From Candidatus Gastranaerophilales bacterium (GTDB lineage Bacteria > Cyanobacteriota > Vampirovibrionia > Gastranaerophilales > Gastranaerophilaceae): a stretch of 64,000 nucleotides of DNA. A model generated the notes under the pieces. The model searched no databases, was not told the origin of the DNA, and saw only the letters and a list, made by a program, of their open reading frames with translations. The position numbers and the translations under genes are program-made. Below are positions 52,012-60,756 of this stretch, piece by piece. Each line of letters starts with the position of its first letter. The stretch's first letter is position 1. Location: assembly GCA_028693235.1 (NCBI GenBank), contig JAQUVW010000003.1:62001-126000 (forward strand), given 5' to 3'.

Positions 52012-52704
52012 TTAACTACCTAATTGTTGAACTGCTTTAGAAAGCAAATTTGCTTGCATTTGATAAAGCTGACGATTTGCATCAAAATTTCTGACTATCG
52101 GCATTGCTTGCATAAATTCAGTTGAAAGAGAAACGTTTGAAAATTCATTAAAACCTTGCCTTACGTTAGGTGCCATCACAGCTACGCCCTCAGTTGTAAC
52201 TACAGAAAGTGTCGATACATAATCAAGCTTATTCGTTTTTTTATTAAACACACTTACATTACCTTCTGTGTCTATTTTTATTTGGCTGAGTTCATCGGGC
52301 AAAAAGGGCAGCTTAATTGCAGTTCCGTCGTTTGCAAGGACTTTTTCACCTGCTTCATTCATAAGATTTCCTGTTTTATCAACTTTCAACCTACCATCTC
52401 TGGAAAGTTTAACACCATGTTTTCCCAAATATTGAAAATAGCCCTTATTACCAAGAGCAATGTCCAAAGGATTTTCAGACTGCCCCAACCTGCCAACAGT
52501 ATCATCTATAGCAGTTGAAAGCCCATGTGCTCCAATATATTCAGAAAATGAAGATACAACAGGATCTTTTCTTTGATAACCAATCTTATCAAATCCGTTT
52601 ATATTTTCACTCGTAATCCCCATTAATTCTGTTTGCAAATGCATTGCCCTGATATTACAAGTCAATCCGTTCTCGATAAAATTTATGCCACCACGTAAGT
52701 ACAT
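52012..52704 (-). CDS. flgF: Flagellar rod protein, FlgF/FlgG type (FlgF-like)
   Basis: A 230-residue hook-basal body protein. N-terminal helix with MGITSENINGFDKIGYQRK, middle LSRDGRLKVDKTGNLMN, and C-terminal FDANRQLYQMQANLLSKAVQQLG are in the FlgF style. Start ATG 52704 has AAGGGAA 6 nt upstream; the frame is open further but without a ribosome site. The FlgF/FlgG assignment is tentative. It is the first gene of the rod unit. Confidence 0.82.
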   Translation of the reverse strand: MYLRGGINFIENGLTCNIRAMHLQTELMGITSENINGFDKIGYQRKDPVVSSFSEYIGAHGLSTAIDDTVGRLGQSENPLDIALGNKGYFQYLGKHGVKLSRDGRLKVDKTGNLMNEAGEKVLANDGTAIKLPFLPDELSQIKIDTEGNVSVFNKKTNKLDYVSTLSVVTTEGVAVMAPNVRQGFNEFSNVSLSTEFMQAMPIVRNFDANRQLYQMQANLLSKAVQQLGS

Positions 52705-52733
52705 ACAATTTCCCTTATCAAATACATATTTTC

Positions 52734-52761
52734 TATATAATAATATAGGATTGAAAGTCAA
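52734..52761 (-). promoter_or_regulatory. Promoter of the flgF-flgG-flgB-flgC-SLT-fliE unit
   Basis: On the minus strand, TTGACT (plus 52756-52761), a 16-nt spacer and TATATA (plus 52734-52739) lie 30 nt before the flgF ATG. Confidence 0.6.
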
Positions 52762-52880
52762 AATAAATCATCTATTTAGAAGAAATATGTCAGTATGCAA
52801 TTTGTTTTCTACATTATTTGTATGAAATGGGTAATATTTTTTAGATTTATATGATAAAATTAAAATGTCGGAGAGCAAGA

Positions 52881-53186
52881 ATGAAAAAAAGACAAAGATG
52901 GTACGATAAAAATCCAACCGTAAGTTTAGCCGTAAGTTTGATGAAAAATTCATCAGAAAACAGCAAGCTTGATTGTGCAAATTTAATAATTGCTGAAGCA
53001 AAAAACAATAACATTGAATTTCCACAAGGAATTGTCCCAAAAATCAATGCCGTCTTTCGCAGATGGTATGATGAAGAAAAAAGTCTGTCAGACGCAATGG
53101 AATATCTACGTTTGTCACCGGAGTCTTTAAGAAAAACAATCGCACTTGAGCTAATTAAAATATTAGAACAAGCCGAAATAAAATAA
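52881..53186 (+). CDS. Unknown small basic-helical protein
   Basis: A 101-residue protein, not recognised. Lys/Arg-rich N-terminus (KKRQRWYDKNPT), then helices (LAVSLMKNSSENSKLDCANLII) and a repeated RRWYDEEKSLSDAMEYL. ATG 52881 is chosen because GGAGAG lies 6 nt upstream; an in-frame ATG at 52851 would add 10 basic residues. It is 10 nt before the SpoIID gene on the same strand and probably cotranscribed. Confidence 0.65.
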   Translation: MKKRQRWYDKNPTVSLAVSLMKNSSENSKLDCANLIIAEAKNNNIEFPQGIVPKINAVFRRWYDEEKSLSDAMEYLRLSPESLRKTIALELIKILEQAEIK

Positions 53187-53196
53187 GATTAAAGTT

Positions 53197-54075
53197 ATGA
53201 AAAAATACTTAATATTATTATTAACGTTTATTTCAATTTTAACGATGTCAACCAAAGCAGAAGCTGTAAAGGTCGGCTTAATTACTGATGCATCTCAAAC
53301 CTACATTGCATCATCAAATAAAGCACAATTGATTAACGCAAGAACAAACCATCTGGCTTATACGTTATCTCCGATGAAAGTCTATTTTCTAAAAGCTCAC
53401 GGAAATACAATTTTAATGAACGTAAACGGTCAATACTATGACCTCGGCACCGATTCTGTAGTTTTAAAGACAGACAACACAGGGTTTCTTTCAACTAAAA
53501 AACGTTGGTATAGAGGCGAATTTATAATAAATAACAGAAATAACAACTTAACATTGATAAACTATCTCCCATTAGAAGAATATCTTATGGGGGTGGTTCC
53601 CTCTGAAATGCCATCAAAATGGAATGCTGAAGCACTAAAAGCTCAAGCAATAGCGGCAAGAAGCTATGCCATTGCAAACAGAGGCAAAAGAGCATCTCTT
53701 GGATTTGACCTCAAAGATAACACCGAAGACCAAGCCTATGGCGGTGCTACATCAGAAACAACAAAAACAAATGAAGCAGTTCTTTCTACAAAAGGAATTG
53801 TGGTTACTTACAATAAACAAGTTATACCTGCTTATTACCACGCCAGTGCCGGTGGGCAAACTTCTAATTCTGGTGGACAATGGGCTCACAATTTGCCCTA
53901 TCTTCGTTCCGTCCCCTCTTATGATGATGGAATAAAAAAAATGGGGCATGGTATAGGTATGAGCCAATATGGTGCCAATAATCTTGCACAACAAGGTTAT
54001 AATGCTTATCAAATTTTAACTTATTTTTACAATAATATTAAATTCGGGCGTCTTACTCCGGGATGGAACTTTTAA
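53197..54075 (+). CDS. SpoIID/LytB-domain protein
   Basis: A 292-residue exported protein: signal peptide (1-23, ending AEA/V) followed by a SpoIID domain. Marks are VVPSEMPSKWNAEALKAQAIAARSYA (in parts VVPSEMPSKW, LKAQAIAARSYA), YHASAGGQTS and GHGIGMSQYGA. SpoIID is a lytic transglycosylase in spore formers; LytB/SpoIID proteins also occur in non-sporulating Gram-negative and cyanobacterial lineages, where they act on cell-wall glycan. No other sporulation gene is near. Confidence 0.92.
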   Translation: MKKYLILLLTFISILTMSTKAEAVKVGLITDASQTYIASSNKAQLINARTNHLAYTLSPMKVYFLKAHGNTILMNVNGQYYDLGTDSVVLKTDNTGFLSTKKRWYRGEFIINNRNNNLTLINYLPLEEYLMGVVPSEMPSKWNAEALKAQAIAARSYAIANRGKRASLGFDLKDNTEDQAYGGATSETTKTNEAVLSTKGIVVTYNKQVIPAYYHASAGGQTSNSGGQWAHNLPYLRSVPSYDDGIKKMGHGIGMSQYGANNLAQQGYNAYQILTYFYNNIKFGRLTPGWNF

Positions 54076-54179
54076 CCTTATCCCCTCTCGCAGTATGCTT
54101 TCCCTAATTATACAATTTAGCGAAATAGCTCTATATCCACTTATGACAACGGTTCGTAAAAGTTTTTTTGCAAAAATGC

Positions 54180-54207
54180 TTGCTAAAATTTGAAAAATAA
54201 GTATAAT
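54180..54207 (+). promoter_or_regulatory. HU gene promoter
   Basis: TTGCTA (54180-54185), a 16-nt spacer and a perfect TATAAT (54202-54207) precede the ATG by 28 nt, with AGGGAGG as ribosome site. Confidence 0.7.
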
Positions 54208-54235
54208 AGCTAAAGTAAACAAAAGGGAGGTTCTT

Positions 54236-54508
54236 ATGAACAAAGAAGAATTAGTAAAAGAAATTGCTAAAAAAGCAAAAGTTTCACAAAAAGCTGCAGC
54301 TGACGTACTTAGTGCAACAATCGACACCGTTCAAAAAACAGTTGCAAAAGGTAAAAAAGTTACCTTGGTTGGTTTTGGAACATTTGAAGCTAGAAAAAGA
54401 GCTGCTAGAACTGGCCGCAATCCTCAAACTGGTGCAACAATTAAAATTGCTGCAAAAACAGTTCCTGCATTCTCAGCTGGTAAGAAATTTAAAGAAATCG
54501 TTAAATAG
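54236..54508 (+). CDS. hup: HU-type DNA-binding protein
   Basis: A 90-residue histone-like protein that bends and compacts DNA. It is a complete HU: helix-turn N-half, GFGTFEARKRAARTGRNPQTG beta-arm signature (in parts GFGTFEARKRAAR, GRNPQTG) and C-terminal PAFSAGKKFKE. The strong promoter, AGGGAGG ribosome site and terminator suggest high monocistronic expression. Confidence 0.97.
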   Translation: MNKEELVKEIAKKAKVSQKAAADVLSATIDTVQKTVAKGKKVTLVGFGTFEARKRAARTGRNPQTGATIKIAAKTVPAFSAGKKFKEIVK

Positions 54509-54525
54509 TAGATTTCAAAATGCAT

Positions 54526-54558
54526 AAAACCTATCCGGAGCAATCCTGATAGGTTTTT
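54526..54558 (+). terminator. Terminator after the HU gene
   Basis: AAAACCTATC (54526-54535) and GATAGGTTTT (54548-54557), with inner GGA/TCC pairs around a GCAA-type loop, followed by U residues. Confidence 0.9.
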
Positions 54559-54571
54559 ACATTATTAATAA

Positions 54572-54600
54572 AAAAACGAGTGCTAATTGCACTCGTTTTT
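54572..54600. terminator. Second, bidirectional terminator
   Basis: ACGAGTGC (54576-54583) and GCACTCGT (54589-54596) with a 5-nt loop, A residues on the left and U residues on the right. It likely ends the minus-strand gene at 54620-54949. Confidence 0.9.
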
Positions 54601-54619
54601 TATAAAACTAATAAATTAT

Positions 54620-54949
54620 TTACTTATTTGCATTCTTATTTTTTACAGCACCAATTATACCACCGATAGTAGCACCTATTGTACCGTCAATGAAAGCCGT
54701 ACCGACAAGTCCAATAGCAGTTCCTAAAGCAAATACAGCTTTAGCCTTCTTGCTTGATTGCCCGGCATTAACAGCGTCGTCAACAACTGATTTGAAAGAA
54801 TCCTTTATAAGGTTACGATTTTTAATTGTACTAGCAAGTGAAAAAGCCAAACTAGTAGCTCCTGCTAAACAAAAACCTTTTTTAGCGTATTCTTTTCTGG
54901 TTGGAAGCTTTTGATTATTGACATTAGTAGCGACTGGAGCTGTTTTCAT
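54620..54949 (-). CDS. Small membrane protein with glycine zipper, unknown
   Basis: A 109-residue protein. One hydrophobic segment lies near residues 25-42 and a glycine-rich hydrophobic tail (GTAIGLVGTAFIDG, TIGGIIGA) near 75-103, a glycine-zipper pattern seen in small membrane or pore-like proteins. Between them is a Lys/Ser-rich helix. N-terminus is KTAPVATNVNNQKL. It shares style with the larger unknown membrane proteins at 12531-14698 and 23465-25270. AAAGG lies about 9 nt upstream. Confidence 0.6.
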   Translation of the reverse strand: MKTAPVATNVNNQKLPTRKEYAKKGFCLAGATSLAFSLASTIKNRNLIKDSFKSVVDDAVNAGQSSKKAKAVFALGTAIGLVGTAFIDGTIGATIGGIIGAVKNKNANK

Positions 54950-55045
54950 TTTTAATACCTTTCGTTAGGACAATTATTTAAAATTCATCATAGATAAATT
55001 TTGCCATTATTCAGTAAAATATACAAATTTATTTACAAAATGTAA

Positions 55046-55321
55046 CTATGGGCAAATAGATTCCCAATCAATATCATCTTCATCGTCATCACCAGGCTCT
55101 CTTATTTCAGCATCTTCGTCCATTAGCATAACTTGAAGCGTCCAGCGTAACTGTTTTTTATAATTAGCTAAAGCAGCCTCTCTTGTTTTTGCACAAAAAG
55201 CAAAACTCGGAATTTCTTTTATTTCTATATAATGATATTTTTTACCCTCAAAATCTAAATCCGTACCCTCAATGAGAGTCCAATCCAAATTCATATAATA
55301 TTCAATGTCTTTTTTAGTCAT
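55046..55321 (-). CDS. HicB-like domain protein without a HicA partner
   Basis: A 91-residue protein. The pattern YYMNLDWTLIEG...YHYIEIKEIPSFAFCAKTREAALANYKKQLR (shown in parts) is that of the HicB antitoxin N-terminal RNase H-like fold. The C-terminus is acidic (DDDEDDIDW) and lacks the HicB DNA-binding part. No hicA-like small gene is adjacent. It is coupled to the GerMN gene by an 8-nt overlap (ATGACTAA). It could be a domain relict with a housekeeping role. Confidence 0.55.
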   Translation of the reverse strand: MTKKDIEYYMNLDWTLIEGTDLDFEGKKYHYIEIKEIPSFAFCAKTREAALANYKKQLRWTLQVMLMDEDAEIREPGDDDEDDIDWESICP

Positions 55322-55934
55322 CTAGAGAATTCTCATTTAAAGGTTGTGAAACCATAATGCCCTCGCCACCAAGTACATCTACTTGTTTACCATTCAAATA
55401 TAAATAAATATTTTGACCTGAAGTATTGGACTTTGCAGTTTTTATCAGCTGATGCATTCTTGAATATACACTATCAGTTCCTCCTCCATATTGGAAATCA
55501 GAACTTAAATTTATAATGATATTAGCACCTTGCAAATCTACACTCAATAATTTTGTTCCTCTAGGGATTTCAGAATATATTCCATGATTTTTTTCACTAA
55601 ATGCCGGACCTTTTAACAATTCTTTAATTGCAAAAGTCAACTTATTCTTCGCACTTGTATTTCTTGTAACAGTTTTAAATACAGGAGCACCATTTTCGTC
55701 TAAAGTTAAGAAATATACGCTTACAGGAGCTTCAACTTTTGCGGTTTTCTTTTGAGTTTCCACTTTCTTTTTGACATTATCTTCAATCGGAGTCATTGAG
55801 TTTTTAACTTCCCTGACAACCTCCGGCTTTTTAGTAAATATACCAAAATTAAAATCACCAAAAAATTTGACTTTAACATACAAAATTGATAATAAAATCA
55901 AAATGACTACTACAAATTTTGAAAAACCACTCAT
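55314..55934 (-). CDS. GerMN-domain membrane protein
   Basis: A 206-residue protein with an N-terminal transmembrane helix (about 5-24) and a GerMN domain in the C-terminal half: LTFAIKELLKGPAFSEK, IPRGTKLLSVDLQGANIIINLS (in parts), VYSRMHQLIKTA and QNIYLYLNGKQV. GerMN domains occur in Bacillus germination and in lipoproteins of Actinobacteria, cyanobacteria and others, apparently as periplasmic or envelope modules. No germination genes are near. Confidence 0.88.
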   Translation of the reverse strand: MSGFSKFVVVILILLSILYVKVKFFGDFNFGIFTKKPEVVREVKNSMTPIEDNVKKKVETQKKTAKVEAPVSVYFLTLDENGAPVFKTVTRNTSAKNKLTFAIKELLKGPAFSEKNHGIYSEIPRGTKLLSVDLQGANIIINLSSDFQYGGGTDSVYSRMHQLIKTAKSNTSGQNIYLYLNGKQVDVLGGEGIMVSQPLNENSLDD

Positions 55935-55958
55935 ATTAAGCTACCCGTAAAAACTATA

Positions 55959-56831
55959 TTACTTACTATTAATAACATAATTTTTAGGAATAATAAAGAC
56001 CCCGTCCATGACAATTCGGTCATTATCAATTTTAACATTGCTTACTTTGACGGTGCCTTTTGCGTCATTGGTAACATTCATATCATAAGACAAAGGATTA
56101 AGTTTATTTACCAATGGCAATATTTTTTCCATATTCAACTTAGAATTTGAAGAACCTAAATCAAAATCAGAAAAAACAATTTGACCGTCTTTTACACCCA
56201 ACGAAGAATTCAACGTAAAAGTAGATGCACTACTTGTAAAAAGCATCGGGGTAATAACTTTAAAAGACATGTTTATTTTGTTGTTTGAAATTTTAGCAGT
56301 CGGGTCATACACCTTGAACAAAACTGTGTTACCGATTGATATATTCAATTTATTCAACATATTAATATAACTTGATGATAAAACAGTTTTTTTAAAATCA
56401 TCACTTGTCATAACGGCAGAATAATTCAATATTAAATTTGTAGGAAAATACATTTCTTTCTTGTTTTTTATAACTACTTGGTTATAATCACACAATGTCT
56501 TTGCATTAAAATCAGAAATATAAACACCATCGGTAGAAATTGATTTTGAATTTAATGTCATTGATTTGAATTTACCATCGATAAAATTTTTTGCACCAAA
56601 CGGCTCTATTTGAACTTTAAATTTTGAATTTGTTTGTTTTTTTAAGGATTTTTGAACTTGTGACTCAGCAACCTGCGTTAACAAAAAGTTCATACCAGAA
56701 GCATTTGACATAAAATGAGGAAATGCACCACTAACAGGGTAAGGCTCGCTCATACACATTGAAGAATAATCAACGGCAAATGCACCTTGAGCCCCCATAA
56801 TTAATGCCAAAAATATAATTAACTTTTTCAT
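55959..56831 (-). CDS. DUF2993 (LmeA-like) exported protein
   Basis: A 290-residue protein with a signal peptide (1-19, ending AFA/V). The repeated beta-strand pattern ILNYSAVMTSDDFKKTV, ISIGNTVLFKV, LGVKDGQIVFSDFDLG fits the DUF2993/LmeA family, whose members bind phospholipids or act in envelope lipid handling. The assignment rests on that pattern and is tentative. It starts by an ATGA overlap with truB. Confidence 0.65.
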   Translation of the reverse strand: MKKLIIFLALIMGAQGAFAVDYSSMCMSEPYPVSGAFPHFMSNASGMNFLLTQVAESQVQKSLKKQTNSKFKVQIEPFGAKNFIDGKFKSMTLNSKSISTDGVYISDFNAKTLCDYNQVVIKNKKEMYFPTNLILNYSAVMTSDDFKKTVLSSSYINMLNKLNISIGNTVLFKVYDPTAKISNNKINMSFKVITPMLFTSSASTFTLNSSLGVKDGQIVFSDFDLGSSNSKLNMEKILPLVNKLNPLSYDMNVTNDAKGTVKVSNVKIDNDRIVMDGVFIIPKNYVINSK

Positions 56832-57685
56832 AATAACACCTTATTAACCTTTATTAAATTATCCTCTACATTCGCCATTGCGACGAGCTTATCATCATAA
56901 GTCAACAGCAAAACATTCGACTCAATATCAGTTGTTCTGATAGAATTGCCGTTTTTTATGCGATTAAATTCTTCTTCAGTCAATGATTTTCGATTATATG
57001 ATAAAACTTCAAGAGGATTAATCAAATGTTTTTTTACAACTTCAATATCAGTAAATTGCTCAAGGTTAATTGAATTTTTTATATAAAAATTTGAAGACTG
57101 CGTTCTTTGCAATTCAATCATATAAGCCCCGCAATCCAAAGCCATCCCGATATCATTTACAATAGAACGAATATAAGTGCCTTTTGCACATTCGATTTCT
57201 AACTTAGCAGTTTGATTTCCATTATCAAATTCAATAAGATTTATTTTAGAAACATTGACGACTCTTTTTGGTATATCATCGGGAATTATACCTTTTCGAG
57301 CCAATTCATACAATCGTTGCCCTTTGTAATGAACGGCACTATGAGCGGGAGGAACTTGGACAATCTCCCCCATAAAAATAGGTAATACCGAAATTAACTC
57401 ATCTTCGGTTATTTTCTTTTCCGAAAAAGTTTCTATACGACCTTCAGCATCATATGTATCAGAAATTTTCCCCAACTGCATTACGACACAATATGCTTTT
57501 TCATCAGAAAAATACTCAAACAGTCTTGTGGCTTTACCCAAAGCAAGAGGCAAAACCCCTGTAGCCATTGGGTCAAGAGTGCCCGCATGCCCAATTTGTT
57601 TAATGTGAGTAACACGCCTTAATAGAGCAACAACATCATGAGAGGTTACCCCTTTTGGCTTTTCAACATTGAGAAATCCAAACAT
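56828..57685 (-). CDS. truB: tRNA pseudouridine-55 synthase TruB
   Basis: Makes pseudouridine 55 in the T-loop of tRNAs. 285 residues. The catalytic motif GHAGTLDPMATGVLPLALG contains the nucleophile Asp; KGTYIRSIVNDIG is the second family motif. It follows rbfA by 6 nt. Confidence 0.97.
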   Translation of the reverse strand: MFGFLNVEKPKGVTSHDVVALLRRVTHIKQIGHAGTLDPMATGVLPLALGKATRLFEYFSDEKAYCVVMQLGKISDTYDAEGRIETFSEKKITEDELISVLPIFMGEIVQVPPAHSAVHYKGQRLYELARKGIIPDDIPKRVVNVSKINLIEFDNGNQTAKLEIECAKGTYIRSIVNDIGMALDCGAYMIELQRTQSSNFYIKNSINLEQFTDIEVVKKHLINPLEVLSYNRKSLTEEEFNRIKNGNSIRTTDIESNVLLLTYDDKLVAMANVEDNLIKVNKVLL

Positions 57686-57691
57686 TTGAAA

Positions 57692-58045
57692 CTATAATTC
57701 CCCTCGAGAAATTTTGTTTATAATCTCAGTAACTTTAGTTCCTCGTTCGATAGAATCATCAGGGATAAATTTGAGCTCAGGAGTCAATCTCAAGCGAATT
57801 CTCTTGCCAACCTCATACCTTATTTTTGAAGTATGTTCTTCTAAAGCTTGTATTGTTTTCAGTTTTTTTTCTTCGTCAGTCGCAAAAACAGAAAAATAAA
57901 CTTTTGCATAAGAATTATCATGAGCGAGTTCAATATCAGTAATAGAAACAACCCCCATAATTCTAGGATCTCTAACTTCTTTTTGTATTATATCAGAAAT
58001 TTCTTTCATCAAAGTTTTTCTAACACGTTCATTTCTTAATGACAT
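57692..58045 (-). CDS. rbfA: 30S ribosome-binding factor RbfA
   Basis: KH-fold factor for 16S maturation and cold adaptation. 117 residues with RNERVRKTLMKEISDIIQKEVRDPRI (in parts RNERVRKTLMKEIS, VRDPRIMGVVS) and IRYEVGKRIRLRLTPELKF. It lies 20 nt downstream of infB in the standard order infB-rbfA-truB. Confidence 0.95.
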   Translation of the reverse strand: MSLRNERVRKTLMKEISDIIQKEVRDPRIMGVVSITDIELAHDNSYAKVYFSVFATDEEKKLKTIQALEEHTSKIRYEVGKRIRLRLTPELKFIPDDSIERGTKVTEIINKISRGEL

Positions 58046-58065
58046 CAGGAATCTCCTTTTTAAAG

Positions 58066-60705
58066 TTATACAAGCACTTGGCGTTCAACTTCTTCTGTTG
58101 TTGAAACCTCAATAATGTCACCTTCACGAATATCGTTAAATTTCGCAAAAGAAACACCGCACTCAAAGCCCTGTGCTACTTCTTTAGCATCATCTTTAAA
58201 ACGTTTTAACTGGTCAATTTGACCTCTAAAAACTTCAACACCATCTCGGAGAAGAACAGCCGTCTTATTTCTGATAATCTTGCCTTCAAGAACATAGCAG
58301 CCGGCAATCTTAGATGTTTTACCGACAGTAAAGATTTGTCTGACTTCGGCTCTTCCAAGTTCAACCTCTTTGATTTCAGGTTGAAGAAGACTCAACATTG
58401 TTTGTTCAAGATCTTCCAAAATTTGATATATTATCTCGTATTTTTTGATAACGACTTTTTCTTTTTCGGCAGCTAATTGTGCATTCAAATCTTCCTTAAC
58501 GCCGAAGCCTAAAATTAAAGCCTCACTTGCACTAGCAAGCATTACATCAGCTTCAGAAATATCACCGACACCTACATGTATAAGCTTAGTAACAATTTCT
58601 TTTGATTCAAGTTGAGAAACAGCCTGAGAAACCGCCTCTGCAGCACCGTTTGTATTTGCCTTAATGATTAAATTCAATTTTTTGATTTCTGAATCTTCTT
58701 CGCCAACGACCTCATTTCTAACATGAGCAGGCATCATAGCTTCTAATCTTGTATTACGTTCTTTCTCCTTGCGTTCATTTGCTATAGCACGCATTTCCTT
58801 TTCATTTTCAACAGCTTGGAAATTGTCACCTGCCTGAGGAACTTCGGTTAACCCTAAGACCTCAACAGGAGTAGAAGGAGCCGCTTTTTTTACTCTCTCG
58901 CCTGAATCTGACAACAAGGCTCTAACTTTACCAAAGACAGTACCTACGACTAAACAGTCACCTGTTTTCAATGTACCGTTTTGAACTAATAATGTAGCAA
59001 CCGGACCTTTTCCCTTGTCTAAATTTGCCTCAATAACAACACCTGAAGCCTTAGCTGAAGGAATAGCTTTTAAGCCTTGCATTTCAGCGACAAGTAAAAT
59101 ATATTCTAGGAGCTCATCAATACCTGTACCTTGAAGTGCACTGACTTTAACGCAAACAGTATCGCCACCCCATTCTTCAGGAACCAAACCGTGTTCAGTC
59201 AGTTGTTGAAGGATTTTGTCAGGGTTAGCACCCGGCTTATCAATTTTGTTTACAGCAACAATAATTGGGATTTCAGCGGCTCTTGCGTGGTTTATAGCTT
59301 CAATAGTTTGAGGCATAATTCCATCATCAGCAGCAACGACCAAAATTGCTATATCAGTTGATTTTGCACCACGAGCTCTCATTTCTGTAAACGCTTCGTG
59401 ACCAGGAGTGTCAATAAATACAATTTTTTTGTTGTTTAAAAAAACCGTATAAGCACCAATTGATTGAGTGATACCACCGACTTCTGTTGAAACAATTTTA
59501 TGCTTGGAAGCTCTGATTGAATCCAACAATGTAGTTTTACCGTGGTCAACGTGTCCCATGATACTAATTACAGGAGCTCTTGACTTTAATAGCTTTTCAT
59601 CAATTTCTTTCAAAGCTTTTTCTTTTTCTTCTTTTTGAAGTTCTTTTTCTATATAAGCGTCCAAATCTTCTTCAAGGACTTCAAGTTCAAAATTTTCGCA
59701 AACTTTTTTTTGAGTTTTAGCGTCAATAACTTGGTTTACAGTAGCCAAAACGCCTTCCATCATTAAAAACTTAACGATTTCGGCAGGTGATTTATCAATT
59801 TTATCAGCCAATTCACCGACGGTTAAAACTTGATTAATAACGACTTTGGTTAAAGCCTCTTTAGCTTCCTCTTCATGTTTATGTTTTTTCTTATGTTTTT
59901 GGGTAGCTTTTTCAAGACTTATAAGTTCTTGTTGTTCTTCTTTAGATTTATATTGTTTTTCTTTGCCCTTAACGATTTTGCGTTTAGCACCCGGTTTTGA
60001 ATCATAAATATCTTGAGGAATAATATGTCTTTTTACCGGTTTATAAGGCTCGGTTTTCTTCTGAGCGTTGTCACCGGTTGGTTTTGGACCTCTCGGAGCT
60101 TGACCTGCTTGAGGCACGTTATTATTCGGGTTACGAGATTTATCAAATCTACGATTATTATTCGGATAAGGACGTCCGCCTTGAGATGGTCTATTTTGTC
60201 TTTCAGCTCTTGCTTTAGCTGCAGCTTCCATTTTTTCTTTTTCGAGTTTACGTTCTTTTTGAGCTTGTTGCTCAGCTTCACGTCTTTTTAAACTGTTACG
60301 ATTATTGTATTCAAGCAGAGAACGAATATCTGGAGTTTTTTGTGTTTTAGTATAAGTAACAGAGGAAGTATCAGGTTTAACTTGAGGACCATCATGACTG
60401 ATTATAGTTTTTTTATCAGGCTCAATATTCTGAGTTTTTTCTTCTTTTTTTTCTTCGATTTCAACTTTTTGCACTTCAGGTTTTGCAGCCGGTTTAGCTT
60501 TTTTAACAATAAAAGCTTTTGGTTTTTTGTCAGCTGCAGATTTAGATGGGTGCAACATCTCTTTAAGATTAGTTATTTGAGTAGCAGAAAGTGTACTGGA
60601 GTGAGATTTTCCTTTTATTCCCAGTTTTTGTTCAAGGCATTCTATAACTTGTTTATTGGAAATGCCCAGTTCTTTAGCTACTTCATATACTCTTTTGTCA
60701 GTCAT
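58066..60705 (-). CDS. infB: Translation initiation factor IF-2
   Basis: GTPase that places initiator tRNA on the ribosome. 879 residues: an N-terminal winged-helix IF2-N module (about 1-55), a long low-complexity Lys/Glu/Arg/Asn region (about 60-250, with RPYPNNNRRFD-like runs resembling the repeats of the 7931-8989 protein), a second IF2-N module, then GTPase motifs GHVDHGKTT (near 385), DTPGHEAF and NKIDKP, and C-terminal beta-barrel domains. The gap before it is 51 nt; the ribosome site is weak (AGAAGAAAG). Confidence 0.97.
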   Translation of the reverse strand: MTDKRVYEVAKELGISNKQVIECLEQKLGIKGKSHSSTLSATQITNLKEMLHPSKSAADKKPKAFIVKKAKPAAKPEVQKVEIEEKKEEKTQNIEPDKKTIISHDGPQVKPDTSSVTYTKTQKTPDIRSLLEYNNRNSLKRREAEQQAQKERKLEKEKMEAAAKARAERQNRPSQGGRPYPNNNRRFDKSRNPNNNVPQAGQAPRGPKPTGDNAQKKTEPYKPVKRHIIPQDIYDSKPGAKRKIVKGKEKQYKSKEEQQELISLEKATQKHKKKHKHEEEAKEALTKVVINQVLTVGELADKIDKSPAEIVKFLMMEGVLATVNQVIDAKTQKKVCENFELEVLEEDLDAYIEKELQKEEKEKALKEIDEKLLKSRAPVISIMGHVDHGKTTLLDSIRASKHKIVSTEVGGITQSIGAYTVFLNNKKIVFIDTPGHEAFTEMRARGAKSTDIAILVVAADDGIMPQTIEAINHARAAEIPIIVAVNKIDKPGANPDKILQQLTEHGLVPEEWGGDTVCVKVSALQGTGIDELLEYILLVAEMQGLKAIPSAKASGVVIEANLDKGKGPVATLLVQNGTLKTGDCLVVGTVFGKVRALLSDSGERVKKAAPSTPVEVLGLTEVPQAGDNFQAVENEKEMRAIANERKEKERNTRLEAMMPAHVRNEVVGEEDSEIKKLNLIIKANTNGAAEAVSQAVSQLESKEIVTKLIHVGVGDISEADVMLASASEALILGFGVKEDLNAQLAAEKEKVVIKKYEIIYQILEDLEQTMLSLLQPEIKEVELGRAEVRQIFTVGKTSKIAGCYVLEGKIIRNKTAVLLRDGVEVFRGQIDQLKRFKDDAKEVAQGFECGVSFAKFNDIREGDIIEVSTTEEVERQVLV

Positions 60706-60756
60706 TCGTATCTTTCTTCTCTATGTTTCCTCATATAATAGTTGTAACATAATAAT

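Noticed and set aside
53197-55934. Evidence of endospore formation (SpoIID and GerMN domains)
   Set aside because: Both domains occur widely in non-sporulating bacteria and no sporulation regulators or coat genes are here; the outer-membrane-type GT9 also argues against it.
60013-60738. Several open frames on the plus strand within infB
   Set aside because: They are Phe/Ser-rich complements of the Lys/Glu/Arg-rich IF-2 linker, with no ribosome sites.
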